Notes under the pieces: generated by a model
Told to the model about the DNA's origin: nothing
Database searches by the model: none
The model's input: only the letters and a program-made list of their open reading frames with translations
Made by a program: the position numbers and the translations under genes
DNA from: Deltaproteobacteria bacterium
Lineage (GTDB): Bacteria > Desulfobacterota > DSM-4660 > Desulfatiglandales > Desulfatiglandaceae
Reading direction: 5' to 3'
NCBI GenBank assembly: GCA_019307645.1
Contig: JAFDJF010000200.1
Location: forward strand, 1-5,708
Length of the DNA: 5,708 nucleotides
Part shown: positions 4,201 to 5,708 of the stretch, piece by piece
How positions within the stretch are numbered: position 1 is the stretch's first letter
How the letters are laid out: each line of letters starts with the position of its first letter

Positions 4201-5708
4201 GATGCTGTCAACTGGTCAACCTGCAATGCAAGATCAGGGACTCCCGGCGTCCGGAACATTGTTGGGGATGCGTGCGATTGTGGCGGGGACCTTGATAATG
4301 ATGGTGATATGGATGGTTCAGACCTGGCCGAGTTCGCTACTGGAAGCATTGTCGACCTCGAAGTATTTGCGAACGGGTTCGGCAGAACCGACTGTCTCGA
4401 TTATACGGACGCGCTATTCGCGCCGGACCATCTGATCCAGGTCGATATCGAGATGGCCGAATCAGACTGGGATATACTTCGCAGTCAGGGCAGGAGCATG
4501 CCCCACATTTTTTCGGGCTGCCGTGATCAGGACTTCGAATATGACTATTTTCAGGCCATTGTGACCATCGACGGCCAGCGTTACGAAAATGTGGCGGTCC
4601 GCAAAAAGGGTTTTCTCGGCTCTCTGTCGGCGATTCGGCCGTCGCTCAAGTTACACTTCGCAAAATACCCCGAGGTGGAAGGTCGTACCCATTCAGGCAT
4701 GGCGCGCATGACCCTGAACAACGATAAACAAGACCCATCGCACACCCATCAGAGTATGGCCTATGCGCTTTTTTTGCAGGCAGGGCTTGCGGCGCCTCGC
4801 TGCAACCATGCTCAGGTAAGGGTTAACGGAACGGATTTCGGCATCTACAGTAACGTCGAGCCCATCAAAAAGCCTTTCATCGCCCGCCACTTCGTCAGCG
4901 ACGACGGCAACCTTTACGAGGGAAATGGGGGGGCCGACTTTGTGGAGGGATTTAAAACAAATTACGAACGCAAGACCAACGAACTCGACGCCTACGGACA
5001 ACCGGCTTCCAGGGATGACCTGGATGCCGTGACCGAAGCGCTTTCAGCAGACGATGCACAGCTCTATGACGCCCTTGACCAGATTATCGATATGGACAAA
5101 TTTCTGAGCTTTTGGGCCATGGAGGTGATCACCGGCCACTGGGACGGCTGCACAGGCGACCGGAACAACCATTACATTTACAACGACCCAACGACCGGGA
5201 AGTTCCATTTCATCCCCTGGGGTACTGATGGAGCCTTTTCTGATGGCCACGAGTTCCTCCCGTCCATTCCCAATTCGGTTTACGCCATGAGCACCATCAC
5301 CAACCGTTTGTACGCCTATTCCGAAACCCGTGAGCAATACCGCGAACGGTTGCAGGAACTTCTCGACACTGTGTGGGACACCGATGCCCTGCTCGCCGAA
5401 GTGGACCGTATCTACGCGCTCGCTGCGGGCGACGCCGAAGCGCTGCAAAGACAGCGCGATTTCATCAGCACGAGACAGCAGCAACTACAGGCGGAGCTCG
5501 ACAACACAGCACCCGAGTGGCCCTATCCGGCTTTCGACGAACCCCGCTCATGCACTGAGCCTCCCACTGTAAGCGGTACTTTCCGCGCGGTGTGGGGAGA
5601 TGACCCGTTCGCTTTCGTTCTGAGCGCCACATCGACGTTGGATCTGAACCTGGATCCAAAACCTTCCTTCGCTGGCATCCTCACCGCGGCCGGCTACTTC
5701 CAGGAACC
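1174..5708 (+). CDS. Secreted tandem CotH kinase-like protein with LTD, chitobiase-C-like and EF-hand/dockerin-like domains (3' partial)
   Basis: I read 1511 uninterrupted codons; the frame is still open at the right edge. The start is fixed by GAGGAG and an in-frame TGA just upstream. Domain order by residue: signal peptide 1-34; LTD 46-188; chitobiase-C-like 196-273; CotH module 1, 335-784; chitobiase-C-like 788-873; LTD 876-1029; EF-hand/dockerin-like 1032-1074; CotH module 2, about 1081-1365; helical Gln/Glu/Arg-rich segment about 1388-1445; unassigned Pro/Ser/Thr-containing tail. CotH proteins are atypical kinases, first known from phosphorylation of spore-coat proteins, and many non-sporulating bacteria secrete relatives of unknown substrate. 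The accessory domains suggest carbohydrate or surface attachment. There are no transmembrane helices after the signal peptide, so it is likely exported. Expression is probably set by the upstream riboswitch. Third-position GC rises sharply near residue 1050. Family assignment is firm; biological role is not. Confidence 0.93.
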   Translation, partial: MQKSTTPVMSFIFMLACLLFLCGPYFGSENRVFADSSAQFSPGDAPLITEFMASNDITLVDEDGDYSDWIEIHNPGLAEENLGGWYLTDDASNRTKWQFPDISLGSDGYLVIFASDKDRAVAGSELHLNFKLSSNGEYLALVEPDGITVAYEYAPEFPAQRTDISYGTNGSIYGYFLQPTPGAVNDTPVYSGFVSDPVFSIQHGFFNDPFQVELSTGTAGAQIKYTLDGSSPSATAGIEYTGPISVDHTTVLRAMAFFSGYVPSTIRTRTYIFIDDVIAQSPNGEKPGPSWPNPSGPNCWTFSGQNDQNIDYGMDPEVVNNPDDSDLIDDALLAIPTMSLVTDLENLFDPSTGIYVNAQERGREWERPASLEMINPDGSTGFQVNAGVRIRGGVSRFGENAKHAFRFYFRSELEYGDARLQFPLFGDEGVDEFEKIDLRTSQNMSWAFCGFASQPHNNTLVRDIFCRYTQKEMGQPYTRSRYYHLYINGHYWGLYQTQERAGADFAESYFGGIEEDYDTIKTFVDVLNFVGKTEVSDGNRGAWDDLIAAATDGFELNEDYFRVQGMNPDGSPNPGYEKLLDIDNIIDYMILIYYSGTDDAPITSHVGNSVNNFYAIYNRNNPDGFKFFVHDNEYSLDITGLNFDRTGDISVCQGVWNPMPQNCTGDWHDFFNPQTLHQELCANAEYRLRFADRVHKHFFNNGAFDPDKMIQRFNSFANTIEIPFIAESARWGDSKDGAMTAPAGGFPFTRDAHWLPLVTDIIENYLPYRTAIVLDQFKTRGWYPMIEAPLFNQQGGEVPMEFGLTMECSPSDTIYYTLDGSDPRMIDNGISPTALEYDGTPVMLTSNTVVMARSSRVNGGLEWSALNETIFIVGSEPVIINEIMYNPAGDDAAEFLELYNPSLSSVVDISGWTLDGIGLTFPESTSIPANGYLVVARDAVTFAAVYGAGIPVAAVYEGALDNGGEVLTLLDEIGQQVDIVDYSDDPPWPEEADGDGPSLELNDPTQDNNDAVNWSTCNARSGTPGVRNIVGDACDCGGDLDNDGDMDGSDLAEFATGSIVDLEVFANGFGRTDCLDYTDALFAPDHLIQVDIEMAESDWDILRSQGRSMPHIFSGCRDQDFEYDYFQAIVTIDGQRYENVAVRKKGFLGSLSAIRPSLKLHFAKYPEVEGRTHSGMARMTLNNDKQDPSHTHQSMAYALFLQAGLAAPRCNHAQVRVNGTDFGIYSNVEPIKKPFIARHFVSDDGNLYEGNGGADFVEGFKTNYERKTNELDAYGQPASRDDLDAVTEALSADDAQLYDALDQIIDMDKFLSFWAMEVITGHWDGCTGDRNNHYIYNDPTTGKFHFIPWGTDGAFSDGHEFLPSIPNSVYAMSTITNRLYAYSETREQYRERLQELLDTVWDTDALLAEVDRIYALAAGDAEALQRQRDFISTRQQQLQAELDNTAPEWPYPAFDEPRSCTEPPTVSGTFRAVWGDDPFAFVLSATSTLDLNLDPKPSFAGILTAAGYFQE
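1309..1737 (+). other. Lamin-tail domain 1 (LTD)
   Basis: Residues 46-188 begin LITEFMASN, then SDWIEIHNPG (67-76), GWYLTDD (84-90) and TKWQFP (95-100), and close with QPTPGAVND. This is the usual bacterial extracellular LTD pattern, an immunoglobulin-like beta fold of unknown ligand, commonly placed at the N-terminus of secreted CotH proteins. Confidence 0.85.
1759..1992 (+). other. Chitobiase/beta-hexosaminidase C-terminal-like domain 1
   Basis: Residues 196-273 carry the hallmark IKYTLDGSSP (223-232), then YTGPI and TTVLRAMAFFSGY, typical of CHB_HEX_C-type (Fn3-associated) domains in carbohydrate-active exoproteins. It joins the first LTD to CotH module 1. Confidence 0.8.
2176..3528 (+). 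other. CotH kinase-like module 1
   Basis: Residues 335-784. Visible family signatures are GVRIRGG (387-393), KHAFRFYFR (402-410, matching the usual Lys-containing strand), DLRTSQN (438-444), YINGHYWGLYQTQER (486-500), NNFYAIYNR (611-619) and FKFFVHDNEYSLD (625-637). In the last motif the usual W-D-x-D becomes H630-D631-N632-E633. D631 probably aligns with the metal-binding Asp, and E633 may replace the second. The C-terminal part ends TRGWYP (779-784), typical of the LTD-linked CotH subfamily. The fold is well supported; activity is not proven by sequence. Confidence 0.85.
3535..3792 (+). other. Chitobiase/beta-hexosaminidase C-terminal-like domain 2
   Basis: Residues 788-873 start APLFNQQGGEVP and contain IYYTLDGSDP (814-823), the same hallmark as domain 1. 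The two copies flank CotH module 1 and are divergent in sequence elsewhere, so this is an old duplication and not a recent repeat. Confidence 0.8.
3799..4260 (+). other. Lamin-tail domain 2 (LTD)
   Basis: Residues 876-1029 contain PVIINEIMYNP (877-887), AAEFLELYNPS (892-902), the DISGWTLDG strand and SIPANGYLVVARD, closing with GTPGVRN. This is the N-E-I-M-Y-x-P form of LTD, distinct from the N-terminal copy and the more usual type in bacterial exoproteins. Confidence 0.85.
4267..4395 (+). other. Asp-rich EF-hand / dockerin-like Ca2+-binding linker
   Basis: Residues 1032-1074. GDLDNDGDMDGSDL (1038-1051) gives a complete 12-residue loop with Asp at D1039, D1041, D1043, D1045, D1047 and D1050, as in EF-hand, dockerin and thrombospondin type 3 loops. 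It is followed by a helix (LAEFA) and VFANGFGRTDC (1064-1074). C1034, C1036 and C1074 could form disulfides. It sits between the two CotH halves, not at the C-terminus where type I dockerins often lie. With no cellulosome evidence, a Ca2+-stabilised linker is the safer reading. Confidence 0.75.
4414..5520 (+). other. CotH kinase-like module 2 with helical extension
   Basis: Residues 1081-1449. It opens LFAPDHLIQVDIEM and DWDILRS. Signatures are VAVRKKGFLGSL (1140-1151), RPSLKLHF (1155-1162), TLNND (1180-1184), AYALF (1196-1200), VNGTDFGIYSNVE (1217-1229) and NHYIYNDPTTGKFHFIPW (1332-1349), followed by G1350-T1351-D1352-G-A-F. The normal W-D-x-D is therefore W-G-x-D: the first Asp is Gly and the second is kept. 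I recall W-G-x-D in some relatives, so this may be a subfamily trait. Residues about 1388-1445 (YRERLQELL through RQRDFISTRQQQLQAEL) look helical. The subfamily clearly differs from module 1. Confidence 0.85.
5521..5708 (+). other. Unassigned C-terminal segment of the CotH protein, cut by the window
   Basis: Residues 1450-1511 continue in frame (TVSGTFRAVWG, AFVLSATSTLDLNLD). The pattern suggests beta strands of a further extracellular domain, but too little is present to name it. Confidence 0.5.

Noticed and set aside
5044..5484. 146-codon frame on the - strand
   Set aside because: It is antisense to CotH module 2, in the GC-richer part where stops are rare, and contains no motif of its own.

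Overview
The window holds one very large, 3'-incomplete gene on the + strand (1174 to the right edge), preceded by about 1.17 kb of mostly AT-rich, gene-poor DNA that carries a plausible complete control region. The organism is a bacterium. The single Asp-rich loop followed by S-D-L-A-E-F and F-G-R-T-D-C is a style I associate from memory with dockerin-like segments of Desulfobacterota (former Deltaproteobacteria). LTD/CotH exoproteins also occur in Planctomycetes and Verrucomicrobia, so the assignment is only tentative.

Left part (1-786): a short open frame at the left edge (2-139) may be the tail of an upstream gene. A small intrinsic-terminator-like hairpin (275-301) and a larger nested inverted repeat ending in a T run (544-611) follow. 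I see no convincing gene from 140 to 786.

Control region (787-1173): a near-consensus sigma70 promoter (TTGACA, 17-nt spacer, GATAAT) lies upstream of a candidate cyclic-di-GMP-I (GEMM-I) type riboswitch (936-1067). Its features are a perfect 7-bp closing stem, a GAAA-capped stem, a GGGGATCGGAAAGCC core, and a GTCTT/AAGAC arm leading into AGCCGTGCTGCC. Part of the aptamer (1048-1058) can instead pair with 1090-1100, directly before a T6 run. This gives a terminator that excludes the folded aptamer and would act as a ligand-ON switch. A GAGGAG Shine-Dalgarno precedes the ATG at 1174.

The gene encodes at least 1511 residues with no stop. In order: signal peptide, lamin-tail domain (LTD), chitobiase-C-like (Fn3-associated) domain, CotH kinase-like domain 1, second chitobiase-C-like domain, second LTD, Asp-rich EF-hand/dockerin-like loop, CotH kinase-like domain 2 of a different subfamily, a helical segment, and the start of another region cut by the window. 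Codon use shifts from AT-leaning to GC-leaning third positions close to the EF-hand linker, which suggests that two CotH proteins of different ancestry were joined there.

Taken together, I infer a secreted or surface, possibly Ca2+-binding tandem CotH protein whose expression is set by a second-messenger riboswitch. This fits a role in the cell envelope or extracellular matrix. The substrate, and whether both kinase-like domains are active, cannot be read from the sequence.
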